A stretch of 44,194 nt of DNA from positions 1 through 44,194 of the IMG/VR virus record IMGVR_UViG_3300020445_000007; one strand, written 5' to 3'. Under the pieces are notes generated by a model, which was given only the letters and a program-made list of their open reading frames with translations, did not search any database and was not told the DNA's origin. Below, piece after piece: positions 18,918 to 28,771 of this stretch (within the stretch, counting starts at the first letter, position 1; each line of letters starts with the position of its first letter). The DNA comes from a virus. The position numbers were made by a program, and so were the translations under genes.

Positions 18918-19855
18918 TAGTACTTAATAATGAACTCTAGGATCATATAGGGTGATGTAACGTGATTCAAATGCTCTCTAGTATCAGCAGTTAGACCACA
19001 AGTAGCAGTAGAACCAGAAAAACTAATATCAATCTGCGGTTGTGTAAATTCTAACTGATTTGATGCAGCAGAACCAGCAAGACCGTGTTGATGATTGACA
19101 TCTGTTGTAGTAGTTAAGTCAATATTGAACGGAGCTCCTACGTTAACAGATGTAATACCGATTGATGGACCTTTCCATAGGTTAACACCATATCTATCGA
19201 ATGAAGTCAGGTCAGTATCTATACCTCTTCCTTGAGGTTGAGTTATCTTTGGAGCAGTTGGTTGCCCAACACCTGCATCGTGGTCGTGCTCTGCACATTG
19301 ACCAATACTAATTGTTGCAGCAGTTATACTACTACTGTCAACTGTTAAGATAGGAGATCCACTTGCTGCTGAGGAAAACTCAGGGCAACGAATATATCCT
19401 GTGTATGAACTATTTGCAGTTGGTTGTATTTGTGCTTTATATCCAAGACCAGCACGTTCTACTATACCACCACCACTCATTGCAGAGTCACCCACAAATT
19501 GAGTACCTGCTGTACTACTAGGTTGTAAATACTTTGCTCCTAAATTAGGAACACAGAATGTACCCTGAGTAAATTGTCCATCAGCATCTACAGTAGGATT
19601 AAGTAATGAAGTGCCAGAGATTCCAGGAGGATACCTACAAGCAGGTATTCCACTTCCACCAGCAGCACCCACACCCAAAACTCTTGCAAGATCTGGATAA
19701 TCTGATGCTTGAAATACACTTCCATCACATCTTAAGTAACCACCAGGAACACGATCCATCTGCTGTCCAGCATTCTGAACCTCCCTTGAAAAAGGAATTA
19801 TAACTCCTGGTGCTACACCTTGTGCTCCTTTAATAGCTGCGTACTGTATTGCCAT
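18917..19855 (-). CDS. Tail-collar-domain protein
   Basis: 312 aa. The N-terminal collar domain is seen in VPGGYLRCDGSVFQASDYPD, YPPGISGTS and FCVPNLGAKYL. It has an insertion before the final strand relative to the 269-aa neighbour. The C-terminal half carries the His-rich loops of the family (QCAEHDHDAG, DVNHQHGLAG) and ends SPYMILEFIIKY, a typical last strand of collar proteins. Both ends are in TAATG overlaps, so translation is coupled to the neighbouring collar genes. Probably a small fibre or collar subunit; it is not clearly the T4 gp12 equivalent. Confidence 0.82.
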   Translation of the reverse strand: MAIQYAAIKGAQGVAPGVIIPFSREVQNAGQQMDRVPGGYLRCDGSVFQASDYPDLARVLGVGAAGGSGIPACRYPPGISGTSLLNPTVDADGQFTQGTFCVPNLGAKYLQPSSTAGTQFVGDSAMSGGGIVERAGLGYKAQIQPTANSSYTGYIRCPEFSSAASGSPILTVDSSSITAATISIGQCAEHDHDAGVGQPTAPKITQPQGRGIDTDLTSFDRYGVNLWKGPSIGITSVNVGAPFNIDLTTTTDVNHQHGLAGSAASNQLEFTQPQIDISFSGSTATCGLTADTREHLNHVTSPYMILEFIIKY

Positions 19856-20664
19856 TAATATGCCTTTATGATGTATATTGCCGACTGATATGGTGGTTGC
19901 ATAGCAAGTTGAGCATTACCTACACCTGGATTATTATTTAGTGCCACTGTACTATTAATATCATCATAATCTCTTTGGTAAGGTGTTATCTGAATACTTC
20001 CTCTTTGTACTGTAAATGATGCTGCTCCGTGAGAGTGTGCACCACCAGGAACACCATATCTACCTACATCATCAGAGTTTGGACAACTTGGAGGAGAAGC
20101 TAATGGTTTATCTTGCATATCTCCAGCAAATTGTGCACTAACATCACCACCAGACTCAGCACTAGGAGTACCAGTAAACTGGTTATTCATAGTCTGAATA
20201 GTATAACTGTGGTTATGTGCTGGCATATTCTCGAAAGACATTACTCTCGGTTGAATAGCAATATTTTGTTGCCAAATAGCACCACCTGGACCATTTGATT
20301 GTATAGTAGCAGGAGCTGAAAAACTTACCTGTCTATTAGGTCTATCTTCTATATCCCAACTCGCATTCAATGTAATTGATGTGTTAGTAGAACCACCACT
20401 AGATGAAGCATATGATGCTCCTTTGTGAACTGGTACCTTAGTGGAAGATCCATTTAAATTGGGTACAACAAATGTTGAAGACCCTGAACTACCACCGTAA
20501 GTATATCCAATCACACCAACTAATGCTGGATAATCACTATCGGAATATGTGGTACCATCACAAGCGAGCCATCCGCCAGGAACATCACTAACGGTACCAG
20601 TCCACGCCATAATTGTACCTATAGAGGCATTCTTAAATCCTCTAACTGCTGCTAAATTTTTCAT
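19855..20664 (-). CDS. Tail-collar-domain protein
   Basis: 269 aa. A compact tail collar domain covers about residues 15-90: GTIMAWTGTVSDVPGGWLAC, DGTTYSDSDYPALVGVIGYT, YGG and FVVPNLNGSSTKVPVHKG. The His-containing loops PAHNHSYTI and GGAHSHGAASF and the terminal strand PPYQSAIYIIKAY match the collar-fibre pattern. It is the first translated of the three collar genes, since it directly follows the 2169-aa fibre by a TAATG overlap. It resembles the 312-aa protein in plan and end, so duplication is likely. Confidence 0.84.
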   Translation of the reverse strand: MKNLAAVRGFKNASIGTIMAWTGTVSDVPGGWLACDGTTYSDSDYPALVGVIGYTYGGSSGSSTFVVPNLNGSSTKVPVHKGASYASSSGGSTNTSITLNASWDIEDRPNRQVSFSAPATIQSNGPGGAIWQQNIAIQPRVMSFENMPAHNHSYTIQTMNNQFTGTPSAESGGDVSAQFAGDMQDKPLASPPSCPNSDDVGRYGVPGGAHSHGAASFTVQRGSIQITPYQRDYDDINSTVALNNNPGVGNAQLAMQPPYQSAIYIIKAY

Positions 20665-23600
20665 TAGAGTTCAATTAAACGCCAACCAATTGCTGATGTA
20701 AGGTATACAAGACCAAGACCAGCACCAGGAGTTTGTATTAACAACTGTCCTTGTGAATCTCCTTGTATAGGTTTAGAACCATCAGTCTTAATAAGTATAG
20801 ACTTGTTATAAGTCAAACCATCTGTAGTATCAAGTATTCTAATTTCATCTCCTTTAGATGGAGAAGCAGGTAGTGTCAATGTTAATACAGCACCACCAAA
20901 GGTAGTAACATAGTATCTAGTATTGACTGCTAATGAAGTATCAGTACTTACCTCAACCCACTTGCGACCAGCAGTAGGTGTGAAGAATCCTGTAACACCA
21001 TCGAGGTCAATACTACCGTCAATATTAACCTTAAAGAGGTTGGTACCACCGTTATTAATATCAAGTTCACCAGTAGCAGAAGAGATGTTTCCACCAGCGT
21101 TGATGTCTCCACCAGCGTTGATGTTACCCTCAACTCCAAGTCCACCATCCTGAATTATAACTGCACCAGTATCTTTAGATGTTGAATTAGTATTACTATG
21201 AACTGTTAATGTACCAGAGTTATCTGTATCATTACCAATGATAGTGTTACCATTCGCAGAATCTACATTGAATGTTACATCATCAGTAATATCTAACTTA
21301 CTAATAGTAAAGTCATTACCGATAGTCAGAGCACCTGTGTTCTCTAAACGTGCTCTAGGAGCACCACCTGTACCAGATCCAACAAAGTCTACACGTCCAG
21401 TTGCGTCTTGCTTAAGTCTGAGGTTTGCACCATCATATACTGTTAGTAGTTCTCCACCACTAATTTCAATCTTAGTAGATCCATTGACCCACAATTTCTG
21501 AGTAGCATCTGGAGTTGCCTCACCGATTGATACATTACTGTTAGCATCCATCTGGATACCACCGTCAGCGTCTCCAATACGAGCAGATCCATCTGCCTTA
21601 ATGACCAACTTAGCAGTAGAAGCATCATCAAAATGATCATTAGCCCATACTGCATCACCAATTACAAGGTTCTGACCCTGTACAGTAATGTAATTATCCT
21701 GACGATCTGTAGCAGACTGATCTGTATCTATTCTTAAGTTAGTAGCAGCACTATCACTATCTAAACGATATAACTTAATATTACCACCACGAACGGTTAG
21801 ATCCTTAGTAACTGTTAGGCTACCCACCATCTCGTGATTACCATCACTCAATGCAGTGAATGTACCATCAATAGTAAGGTTACCATTAGATTGACCACCA
21901 CCAACTGATTCAACAGGGGTAGTTCCAACACTGGATCCACGTACTATTACGTCACCACCAACCCAAAGTCCTGTGTTACCAGTAACTTCAGTAGTATCAC
22001 CAGTGTTAATAGAAACACGTCCAATACCATTACCGTCATCATCATATGCACGTAATGTATGCTGTCCAGTTGGGTTAAGGTTATCACCACCAACCCATAA
22101 AGAGTTACGGAAGATACCAGAACCTTCAACGTCTAGTGTCTGTTGTGGCCATACAGTACCATTAGTAGTACGAACATTTCTGAGGTTAACACCCAACCTC
22201 ATATCATTACCAGGATCGTTAGCAGTAGAGCCAGCACCTGTAGTATATGTGGTTAGTGCATCTGCACCAATTACACCCCATTCTCTCCATCCAAACTCAG
22301 CACTCTCACCTGATTGATATCCACCAATCTGTGTGTAGATCCAACCTAATGATGTATTGTAGTTAACATTTGAAATTCTATGTGCTTCACCAACTGTCTG
22401 ACTACCACGGAATTCAATAGTACCTTCTTGCTTAAAGGATTCAGAAGCAGGAACTGTCTTATCCTCAGAAGTCTTGATGGAATAGATTACTCCAGAAGTA
22501 GTATTACGTGGATTTAGTTCCCATTGAGCAAACTGAATTGTGTTAGGCTTGAACACTGGGTTCAAGTTCATATGGGTTCTAGTTAATGTCTCGTCAACAG
22601 ATGGATTACTGATGTTAGCAACACTCTTAATAAGAAGTGCTGGAGCATCATTACTATCATTAGCAAATGGATCTTCTGCTAGAGATATCTCTACAGGTGA
22701 TGTAAACTTAGTACCACCAAGAGCAGCTATCTGGAAGTCATTTGATAAATTAAACTTAACTTTCTTATTAACAGTTAAAGTGTCAACTGTTACGTCATTA
22801 GTATTCTCTTCCTCGTCTGCGTTTTCACCAGCAACACGAAGAACTGAATCATCAATCTTAGTCTCTTCACCAGAGATAGCATTAATTCTTTGGTTACCAA
22901 CAAATAGGTCACCATTAGCGTTTAGACCTGAGTAGAATACAACACCACCGTCTTGACGTTTTGCCTGAGAGAAGAGAACTTCATCATCAGATAGAACGTA
23001 TTCCTGTCTAGATGGGAATGCGGTTGAATAGTTACCTGGTCCAAAACCAGTGTATTCAAAGGTATGGTTACCAGAACGTGCCTGAGAGGGTCGTCTAAGT
23101 TCAACATAGACTCTACGGTCAGCAACAGCAACACTGTCGCCCTCAACACCGATTACCCTGTCCTCACGGGACGCAACTGCCTTACCCTCCATCGCTTCTA
23201 GAGAGATGGAAATAGTAGAACCAGTTCCAAATCTATCAAGGTTTGTCAGAATGCTTTCTGTAGCTTCTTTAGTAATACTGTTCTTATTATCGTCAGCAAC
23301 AACAAGACCGTGAACATAGTTGTCAGCAACAGATATAGTTGCAGGAGCATCTTTAACAGTAGAACCATCACCATTAGGATCGAACCATAAAGGATCGTCA
23401 GCAAATAGTTCAGGATATAGTCTCTCTGTTGGATGTCCAAACTTAAATGTGTTGAACTCAGTTACAGATGGAGAGAAGTCACCACGTAGAGCAGTTAGAT
23501 AATAGATACCATCCTGCTGGTTGTAAATTCTCTTACGAAGAGTCTTAACACGGTAAACATAATATGTGTTATCAATCTCAGGAACATCACTAACAGAAAC

Positions 23601-26600
23601 AACCTTATAGTCTTTCTGGTTACCGTCAGTTTCGTCTCTAACGAAATCACCAGGTGTCAGTGTATAAACTGGAGCATTACGGATAACATATTGCTTACCT
23701 AGATCGTTAGCATAATCGGTATAATCATCTCTACCGCCATTTGGTCTCTCTGCCAATATACCAGTAGCTGTACCACTAGCAAGTATAGTATTAGTGCCAG
23801 CATTGTACTTGATGTAAGGAAGTAGTGAGAAATCACTCGCTACAACAACATATGTGTTTCCACCTTCAGTATACTGTTTATGTACACTAGGTAACTGTCC
23901 ACTAATAGGTGAACTACTAGAGAAACCAGACCAAGCAACTGAGTTACCAGTTACAAAAGCACCACCAGCAACACTGGTTAGTTTAAATTCTGTAAGGATA
24001 GTACCAGATGCTAGTGCAGTACCAGCAGCTACGTTAGTATTAATGGTATGATCTACAACTGTTAACTCAATTCTGTTAACACTACTAATTGTCTTCTGTC
24101 TTGCTGATTCAATTGTAAACTTAATACCCGAATCAGTTACAAGACTCTTACTGTTACCAGTTAGATAAGGATCATATTTGTAGTCACTCTGAATAGGTAA
24201 GTTATTACCACTACCATCTACAGTAGGAGTTCCACCATAGAATGTTGGCATATCTGAAGTACCATCAAGTGCTTCTAGAACTACTTTTTGGGGTCTACAT
24301 CTTCTATTCTCGTCAGTCCTGACCTTAAGGACATAACCGAGCAATGGTTCACGTACGTTGTCAACTTCCTTCGGTATGACGTAACGGAGACGGTAGATGC
24401 GGTCATCTTCCCTGCGTCTATCGTTGATACGCTTGATGTAAGTATTTGAGGTTGTAAGGATTTCTTCACTGACATACTCCGTAAGGGTTGATATACGTGT
24501 ATAAATCTGGTTAGGTTGAGAACCAGTGTTGAGAACATTAAGATACCAATGACCACTCTTAAGTGGAGATGCTGTCATCTCTGGGTCATATCTCAATGGG
24601 TGGCGATTGTTACAAGAGAATACGTAAACTTCATCTTGGCCAGGAGTACCAACAGTACCACTAGATGTGATACTATAAGGAACACCACCACCTTGAATTG
24701 CTAGTGCAGCACTTTCAGCAATCTTAAACTTATTTGTGTTACTAGATGAATTGTCATAGATGACATAATACATCTTATTAGCATCTAACGCACCAGGAAG
24801 TTGAGATCCTGGTTTTGCACGGAAGAATACACCTGTTGCTGCCTTAGTAGCGAAACCTTTATCGAATACGTGTGACTGCTCTAATGTAAACTCATTAGTT
24901 GCAGGATCCGCATTAGTAATCTTATACTTGTAAGGTGTCGGAAGAACATCAAAGATGAACTGATTCATCTGAATCTGTACACCAGAGTTTAAACCTTCTG
25001 GAATATAGATAGCGTTACCAGCAGCAGAGTCATCTTCAGATGCTGCTAATAGGAATGTGTTTAAATCCTCTGTTGGGAATGTCTGATCTGGGGGTACAGG
25101 TTGTGTATGACGACCTGGAGCAATGATATAGTAAATTGTGTTAGGATCTAATCCCTTAGGAAGACGTACTAACTCATTAGCAATAGAGTTACTGGTTCTC
25201 TTAGGTACTAGTCTAACTGGTGCACCTGTATAGAGACCGTGTGCCTCAGGGCAAGTAAATATTGTTGCACGATAGGTAATAGTTTCACCTTGTGCGTTCT
25301 GTACTGACTGTGATGCAGATGAAAGGGTTGATACAGTAAATGTATCAAAACCATTAGGTGACAACTGTGCAGATTTCTCTTGTGGACCTGCCTCACCACC
25401 AGCAATGTCTGGTTCTAACTTAGCATATATTCTATCATCACGTTTTGATCCAATCTTATAAGATTGAAGTAGATACGTTGGTGTCTTATCTGGATCTGCT
25501 ACTTCTTCTGGCTCACCTGATAGGTAAACACGTGTCTGACCTGATGGCTCCTTAGAAGAAAGAATATCAACACCGTAATATGGAGGTTGTGTAGTATCTT
25601 CTAAATCAACTGTTTGTGGAGGAACAATATCAGTAACATAACCGTGCTTATCTTGGAAGAATGAATATCCCTTATATCCAATAGCATCTAGGGCAGTATT
25701 ACCAAAGTTACTGTTAGAGTTGGTAATTGAAATATCAGCACCAGACTCAATTAGGAAGTGATCAGCGAAACCAACAGCGAAGATCGAAACTGCCTGAATG
25801 AACGCATCATTAGACAAACGAACGTGCGCATTACGCCACTCATTCTTAAAGTATGCTCTACCATCAGTGTGATATGGTGTAGTAGCAAATGAACCAGTAG
25901 CTAATTCTTCTGGATCTGTTACTGCTACACCATTCCACGCTGAATCAAACTGTGCTGTTTCTTCGTTAAACTTAGTAAATGCTCTATCGTCTTTCTGTAG
26001 AGATACACCAGTATACTGAGCACAAACCATAGATTTGAAACCAGTAACCTTAGATCCATTGGCGTGCATACCGCACAATCCCCAAGTAGATCTAATAGAC
26101 AGGTTGAACATATATGGTGACGCTGAGTCAACAGTGTCAATCTCTGCCTGTACAATAGCGTTCTCATTCAACCTGTTAGGTGGTAGAGATGCAGTAGTAT
26201 AAGTAGTACCCGAAATTAGAGAGGTAATACTCTCATTAACACGATAATAGAATAGTGTATTATCAGCAGGGTCTAAACGTGTAATCAGGAATGAACCGTG
26301 AAGGTCATTTGTTAATCCAGTGTCGTCAATTGTAACGAACTGTCCTACAAAATAACCGTGAGGTGCTTTTGTCTTAATTTTAATTTCTGTTGCATTACCA
26401 CCAAGTGTCTGAGGTGTAATGGCTTCAATAATCTTTTTATCTGATAGAGGACCAACAATTCTGTTCTCTAGGTCAGTCTCTTCAATGGCACCATCAACAT
26501 TAACGTCGGTGACCATATTAACATAGGCATCACCAATCTTATCATAATAAAGGGTTAAATCATCAGCATCAGCAAACTCAAAGTTAGTGATCTTGTGGTG

Positions 26601-27173
26601 CGAGAATGTAGGATTTGCCTTATTTCCTGTAGTGTCGAAATATACCTTCTGCTTACCGTCAAATATTGAGAACTGCCAGAAATAGCATCCACCCGTTACA
26701 TTGAATATAGAGGCTGTAGGAATACTAGAATCTGTTGGGTTGGGCACATACAAAGGACGGACTTTAGTCTTTCTCAAATCCATACCTACTAGAGAAGTAC
26801 CTCTAGGGACAATTACACCACCTGTAGTTGAGTTAAACTTGTATAAGTCGTTTTGTGAGTTACCTAAGTCAAAGTTAACATTGGTACTAAAATCAGGTAT
26901 AGAACTGGCACTTGCTACACCTGGTCTATTGTCAATGTAATGATCGCCTGGCGATAATACGACTGTAAATTCATCAAATCGGTCATTATCTGGACCTGAC
27001 TTGTATGAAAAGCGTGATACTTCTAAAAAAGCACGTTGTACTGATTTAAAAGGTCTAGTGGGTGAGTTACCCCTATTATTCACATCATCCGACGCATTAA
27101 AATCGTCAGGTGAAACATATACGAAACGTCCAGTTTTACTGGATATTAGATTCTCTAGTCTGGTAAGTGCCAT
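20664..27173 (-). CDS. Large fibre-like virion structural protein
   Basis: 2169 aa. The N-terminus (YVSPDDFNASDDVNNRGNSP, then RPFKSVQRAFLEVSRFSY and VVLSPGDHYIDNRPG) is a signature I associate with very large cyanomyovirus structural proteins and resembles a pectate-lyase-like right-handed beta-helix start. The long middle is beta-rich. Roughly residues 1480-2080 contain fibre-shaft phrases repeated with variation (DTLTVNKKVKFN, SLTVTKDLTVRG, GNINAGGDINAGGNIS). A compact tip ends GWRLIEL. A consensus TATAAATA late box lies 33 nt upstream. Presumed long fibre or baseplate-attached fibre; no T4 gene is recognisable by sequence. Confidence 0.78.
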   Translation of the reverse strand: MALTRLENLISSKTGRFVYVSPDDFNASDDVNNRGNSPTRPFKSVQRAFLEVSRFSYKSGPDNDRFDEFTVVLSPGDHYIDNRPGVASASSIPDFSTNVNFDLGNSQNDLYKFNSTTGGVIVPRGTSLVGMDLRKTKVRPLYVPNPTDSSIPTASIFNVTGGCYFWQFSIFDGKQKVYFDTTGNKANPTFSHHKITNFEFADADDLTLYYDKIGDAYVNMVTDVNVDGAIEETDLENRIVGPLSDKKIIEAITPQTLGGNATEIKIKTKAPHGYFVGQFVTIDDTGLTNDLHGSFLITRLDPADNTLFYYRVNESITSLISGTTYTTASLPPNRLNENAIVQAEIDTVDSASPYMFNLSIRSTWGLCGMHANGSKVTGFKSMVCAQYTGVSLQKDDRAFTKFNEETAQFDSAWNGVAVTDPEELATGSFATTPYHTDGRAYFKNEWRNAHVRLSNDAFIQAVSIFAVGFADHFLIESGADISITNSNSNFGNTALDAIGYKGYSFFQDKHGYVTDIVPPQTVDLEDTTQPPYYGVDILSSKEPSGQTRVYLSGEPEEVADPDKTPTYLLQSYKIGSKRDDRIYAKLEPDIAGGEAGPQEKSAQLSPNGFDTFTVSTLSSASQSVQNAQGETITYRATIFTCPEAHGLYTGAPVRLVPKRTSNSIANELVRLPKGLDPNTIYYIIAPGRHTQPVPPDQTFPTEDLNTFLLAASEDDSAAGNAIYIPEGLNSGVQIQMNQFIFDVLPTPYKYKITNADPATNEFTLEQSHVFDKGFATKAATGVFFRAKPGSQLPGALDANKMYYVIYDNSSSNTNKFKIAESAALAIQGGGVPYSITSSGTVGTPGQDEVYVFSCNNRHPLRYDPEMTASPLKSGHWYLNVLNTGSQPNQIYTRISTLTEYVSEEILTTSNTYIKRINDRRREDDRIYRLRYVIPKEVDNVREPLLGYVLKVRTDENRRCRPQKVVLEALDGTSDMPTFYGGTPTVDGSGNNLPIQSDYKYDPYLTGNSKSLVTDSGIKFTIESARQKTISSVNRIELTVVDHTINTNVAAGTALASGTILTEFKLTSVAGGAFVTGNSVAWSGFSSSSPISGQLPSVHKQYTEGGNTYVVVASDFSLLPYIKYNAGTNTILASGTATGILAERPNGGRDDYTDYANDLGKQYVIRNAPVYTLTPGDFVRDETDGNQKDYKVVSVSDVPEIDNTYYVYRVKTLRKRIYNQQDGIYYLTALRGDFSPSVTEFNTFKFGHPTERLYPELFADDPLWFDPNGDGSTVKDAPATISVADNYVHGLVVADDNKNSITKEATESILTNLDRFGTGSTISISLEAMEGKAVASREDRVIGVEGDSVAVADRRVYVELRRPSQARSGNHTFEYTGFGPGNYSTAFPSRQEYVLSDDEVLFSQAKRQDGGVVFYSGLNANGDLFVGNQRINAISGEETKIDDSVLRVAGENADEEENTNDVTVDTLTVNKKVKFNLSNDFQIAALGGTKFTSPVEISLAEDPFANDSNDAPALLIKSVANISNPSVDETLTRTHMNLNPVFKPNTIQFAQWELNPRNTTSGVIYSIKTSEDKTVPASESFKQEGTIEFRGSQTVGEAHRISNVNYNTSLGWIYTQIGGYQSGESAEFGWREWGVIGADALTTYTTGAGSTANDPGNDMRLGVNLRNVRTTNGTVWPQQTLDVEGSGIFRNSLWVGGDNLNPTGQHTLRAYDDDGNGIGRVSINTGDTTEVTGNTGLWVGGDVIVRGSSVGTTPVESVGGGQSNGNLTIDGTFTALSDGNHEMVGSLTVTKDLTVRGGNIKLYRLDSDSAATNLRIDTDQSATDRQDNYITVQGQNLVIGDAVWANDHFDDASTAKLVIKADGSARIGDADGGIQMDANSNVSIGEATPDATQKLWVNGSTKIEISGGELLTVYDGANLRLKQDATGRVDFVGSGTGGAPRARLENTGALTIGNDFTISKLDITDDVTFNVDSANGNTIIGNDTDNSGTLTVHSNTNSTSKDTGAVIIQDGGLGVEGNINAGGDINAGGNISSATGELDINNGGTNLFKVNIDGSIDLDGVTGFFTPTAGRKWVEVSTDTSLAVNTRYYVTTFGGAVLTLTLPASPSKGDEIRILDTTDGLTYNKSILIKTDGSKPIQGDSQGQLLIQTPGAGLGLVYLTSAIGWRLIEL

Positions 27174-27205
27174 TACCTAAAATTATATGGTGGATATCCT
27201 TTTCG

Positions 27206-27213
27206 TATTTATA
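27206..27213 (-). promoter_or_regulatory. Late promoter TATAAATA
   Basis: A perfect T4 late -10 sequence begins one base after the stop of the membrane-protein gene and lies 33 nt before the ATG of the 2169-aa fibre, in a 40-nt gap. The transcript should start near 27199. Confidence 0.75.
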
Positions 27214-27540
27214 CTATATCTTTGGTATGTAATTTCTGACTGACTGAATTTTAGGTAAAACCTCTGTTGTTACCTTATCTGCTATCTTATCAACGATACT
27301 GATGTCTATGTCCATAAAAGGAGGGATGATACCTAAAAGCCTTAGAGTACCATCCAAAAATAATGCTAGACATATGAATCCAAGTATCATCGATATAATC
27401 GTCGCACTACGATTATGTTTTGCCATCGACTCTTCGTCTATTCTTTGTGCTTCTGCTACAGCATACGCAATCAACTGATCTACCTCTTCCTTGGTGTAGC
27501 ATAAGTGGGGTATGATCTGTTTGATTGCTTCTTCAGTCAT
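27214..27540 (-). CDS. Small membrane protein, unknown function
   Basis: 108 aa from the ATG at 27538-27540. An in-frame TTG 24 nt earlier lies inside the upstream small gene and is less likely. Residues 1-44 are charged and helical, about 46-63 form a clear hydrophobic segment (ATIISMILGFICLALFLDG), another apolar stretch follows (LRLLGIIPPF), and the C-terminal 30 residues are amphipathic. One or two membrane passes are expected. It follows the 45-aa ORF by 4 nt and precedes the late promoter of the 2169-aa fibre. Holin-like size and topology could be imagined but nothing specific supports it. Confidence 0.65.
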   Translation of the reverse strand: MTEEAIKQIIPHLCYTKEEVDQLIAYAVAEAQRIDEESMAKHNRSATIISMILGFICLALFLDGTLRLLGIIPPFMDIDISIVDKIADKVTTEVLPKIQSVRNYIPKI

Positions 27541-27544
27541 TATT

Positions 27545-27682
27545 CTAATAAGCGTATTCTTCAAGGACTTCTAAAGCATTGTTTAATGCTTCTTGAGCAG
27601 CCCATCGCTCACTGTCGTTCCAATCCCGATGCCAAGTGCGATCGTCTATCCCCTTTTTGATTTTAAGGAGTCTAGATGTCAT
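27545..27682 (-). CDS. Small ORF, 45 aa, unknown
   Basis: ATG at 27680-27682, stop TAG at 27545-27547. AAAGG lies 5 nt before the ATG and is a good ribosome binding site. The product is charged with several Trp (DDRTWHRDWNDSERWAAQEA) and an acidic C-terminal helix ending EEYAY. It sits immediately downstream of a terminator and 4 nt before the membrane-protein gene, so the two may be co-translated. No family recognised. An upstream in-frame GTG could extend it by 13 residues. Confidence 0.55.
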   Translation of the reverse strand: MTSRLLKIKKGIDDRTWHRDWNDSERWAAQEALNNALEVLEEYAY

Positions 27683-27744
27683 ATCAACCTTTGAAAGTCG
27701 TCCGTTCACTGTTCGTGTCACGATAGGTACATTAGTATTTTAGC

Positions 27745-27770
27745 AAAAAGAGGGGTTCTAGAACCCCTCT
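27745..27770 (-). terminator. Intrinsic terminator after the 283-aa oxygenase
   Basis: A perfect 22-nt palindrome (AGAGGGGTTC with its complement) at 27749-27770 is followed on the minus strand by TTTT. It lies 20 nt after the oxygenase stop. Confidence 0.85.
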
Positions 27771-27790
27771 GTTACATTGGTGTGAGCGTT

Positions 27791-28642
27791 TTAGAACCAA
27801 TCAGATGACCATTCACCTGATTGATCTCCCTCTGGTTGGGGTTGTCCACCACCACCAGTTGCAGGAATTGCAGTGGTTCCTTGTGGACCTCCACCTTGCT
27901 TACCTTCTTCTTGTCCTAAACGTTCTGTTGCCTCTAGCTCACTAACCATCTCTACATTGAAAGAGAATGTCATATAGAGTTTTCCGTCAGGGTTCTTAAC
28001 AATACCTGGTTGCTTATGCACCATATGACCCAACTGAGAAGGGAATATAACAACATCTCCTTCTTCTACGTTTAGAGTCATTTCCTCTTTATAGCATCCA
28101 TATCCACACATATCAGGATCGTAGAAATGCTTATTATAACGAGGTGCCTCAGAAAAGTTCTTAAGCGGGTTTATAAAAGTTGTTGACTGATGAAGTTCTG
28201 GGTCATATTGAACATACCAACAACCTGACAAATGTGAAGGTACGTGATTATGCTCTTCTTGGTTCTGACCAGGACCATATGCGTTAAACCACTGCTGTGC
28301 AACTAAAAATGCGTGAGGATAGAATTCTGCCATCTTAATGGCTTCTTGAATATTAGCAGAAATGTCCTGTAATAGAAGTCCAACTTCGATCTCGGTTTCC
28401 TTGGTATGGTCTACCATACTCTCATCAAAGAAGGATGTGTAACAATCACAATTCCAACAAGCATTTCCTCCTGTATCCCTACTATAACTATTCGACCCAT
28501 TTACTTCTTGATACCTTCTTGACAAAATCGGAAATACCGCATCTTTCCATTTGGCGTGATTCTGGAGTTTTCCCCGATATAGAAACATTGGGAATAACGA
28601 GAACAATCCATATTGGTCTAGTTTATTAGTTTGTTGGGCCAT
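27791..28642 (-). CDS. 2OG-Fe(II) oxygenase-like protein (2OG-FeII_Oxy_5 type)
   Basis: 283 aa. The core motif QEEHNHVPSHLSGCWYV (about 128-144, H131/H133) followed by GDVVIFPSQLGHMVHKQPG (H206) and KLYMTFSFNV matches the putative 2OG-Fe(II) oxygenase family often seen in marine phages. A Cys-rich patch (ACWNCDCY, 61-68, and CGYGC, 179-183) is unusual and could bind a metal. The last 50 residues are a Gly/Gln/Pro-rich tail ending in WSSDWF. It is monocistronic: a late-type box upstream and a strong terminator 20 nt after its stop. Its substrate is unknown. Confidence 0.8.
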   Translation of the reverse strand: MAQQTNKLDQYGLFSLFPMFLYRGKLQNHAKWKDAVFPILSRRYQEVNGSNSYSRDTGGNACWNCDCYTSFFDESMVDHTKETEIEVGLLLQDISANIQEAIKMAEFYPHAFLVAQQWFNAYGPGQNQEEHNHVPSHLSGCWYVQYDPELHQSTTFINPLKNFSEAPRYNKHFYDPDMCGYGCYKEEMTLNVEEGDVVIFPSQLGHMVHKQPGIVKNPDGKLYMTFSFNVEMVSELEATERLGQEEGKQGGGPQGTTAIPATGGGGQPQPEGDQSGEWSSDWF

Positions 28643-28665
28643 AATTTGGAATAACGAGATCTTTG

Positions 28666-28673
28666 TATTTAGT
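28666..28673 (-). promoter_or_regulatory. Late-promoter-like box ACTAAATA
   Basis: ACTAAATA lies 24 nt before the ATG of the 283-aa oxygenase, downstream of a terminator, in a non-coding gap. This oxygenase needs its own promoter because terminators lie on both sides. Confidence 0.55.
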
Positions 28674-28700
28674 GTAACATACGTGGGCGGTTTTTACAAC

Positions 28701-28724
28701 AAAAACCTAAAGAGGCAAAAAATA
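28701..28724 (-). repeat. Shared intergenic element, copy 1
   Basis: It reads TTTTTTGCCTCTTTAGG then TTTTT on the minus strand and directly follows a terminator stem, its first T-run being the terminator tract. Confidence 0.6.
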
Positions 28725-28743
28725 GGCGGGGTTTTTTCCCCCG
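28717..28743 (-). terminator. Intrinsic terminator after the 58-aa gene
   Basis: On the minus strand CGGGG, a loop of GAAAAAA, CCCCG and then CCTATTTTTTG form a stem and T-tract 29 nt after the stop of the 58-aa gene. Confidence 0.75.
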
Positions 28744-28771
28744 AATATTTGAAACTAAAAGTCGAATTTGC

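Larger units (their letters stand above)
28643..28771 (-). other. 129-nt non-coding gap
   Basis: From high to low coordinates it holds the terminator above, the shared CTTTAGGTTTTT element, a second hairpin (GGTTTTT/AAAAACC, 28689-28707) and the late-type box of the oxygenase. I see no gene in it. Confidence 0.7.

Noticed and set aside
27214-27540. Calling the small membrane protein a holin
   Set aside because: One hydrophobic segment and small size are not enough, and no endolysin gene is adjacent.
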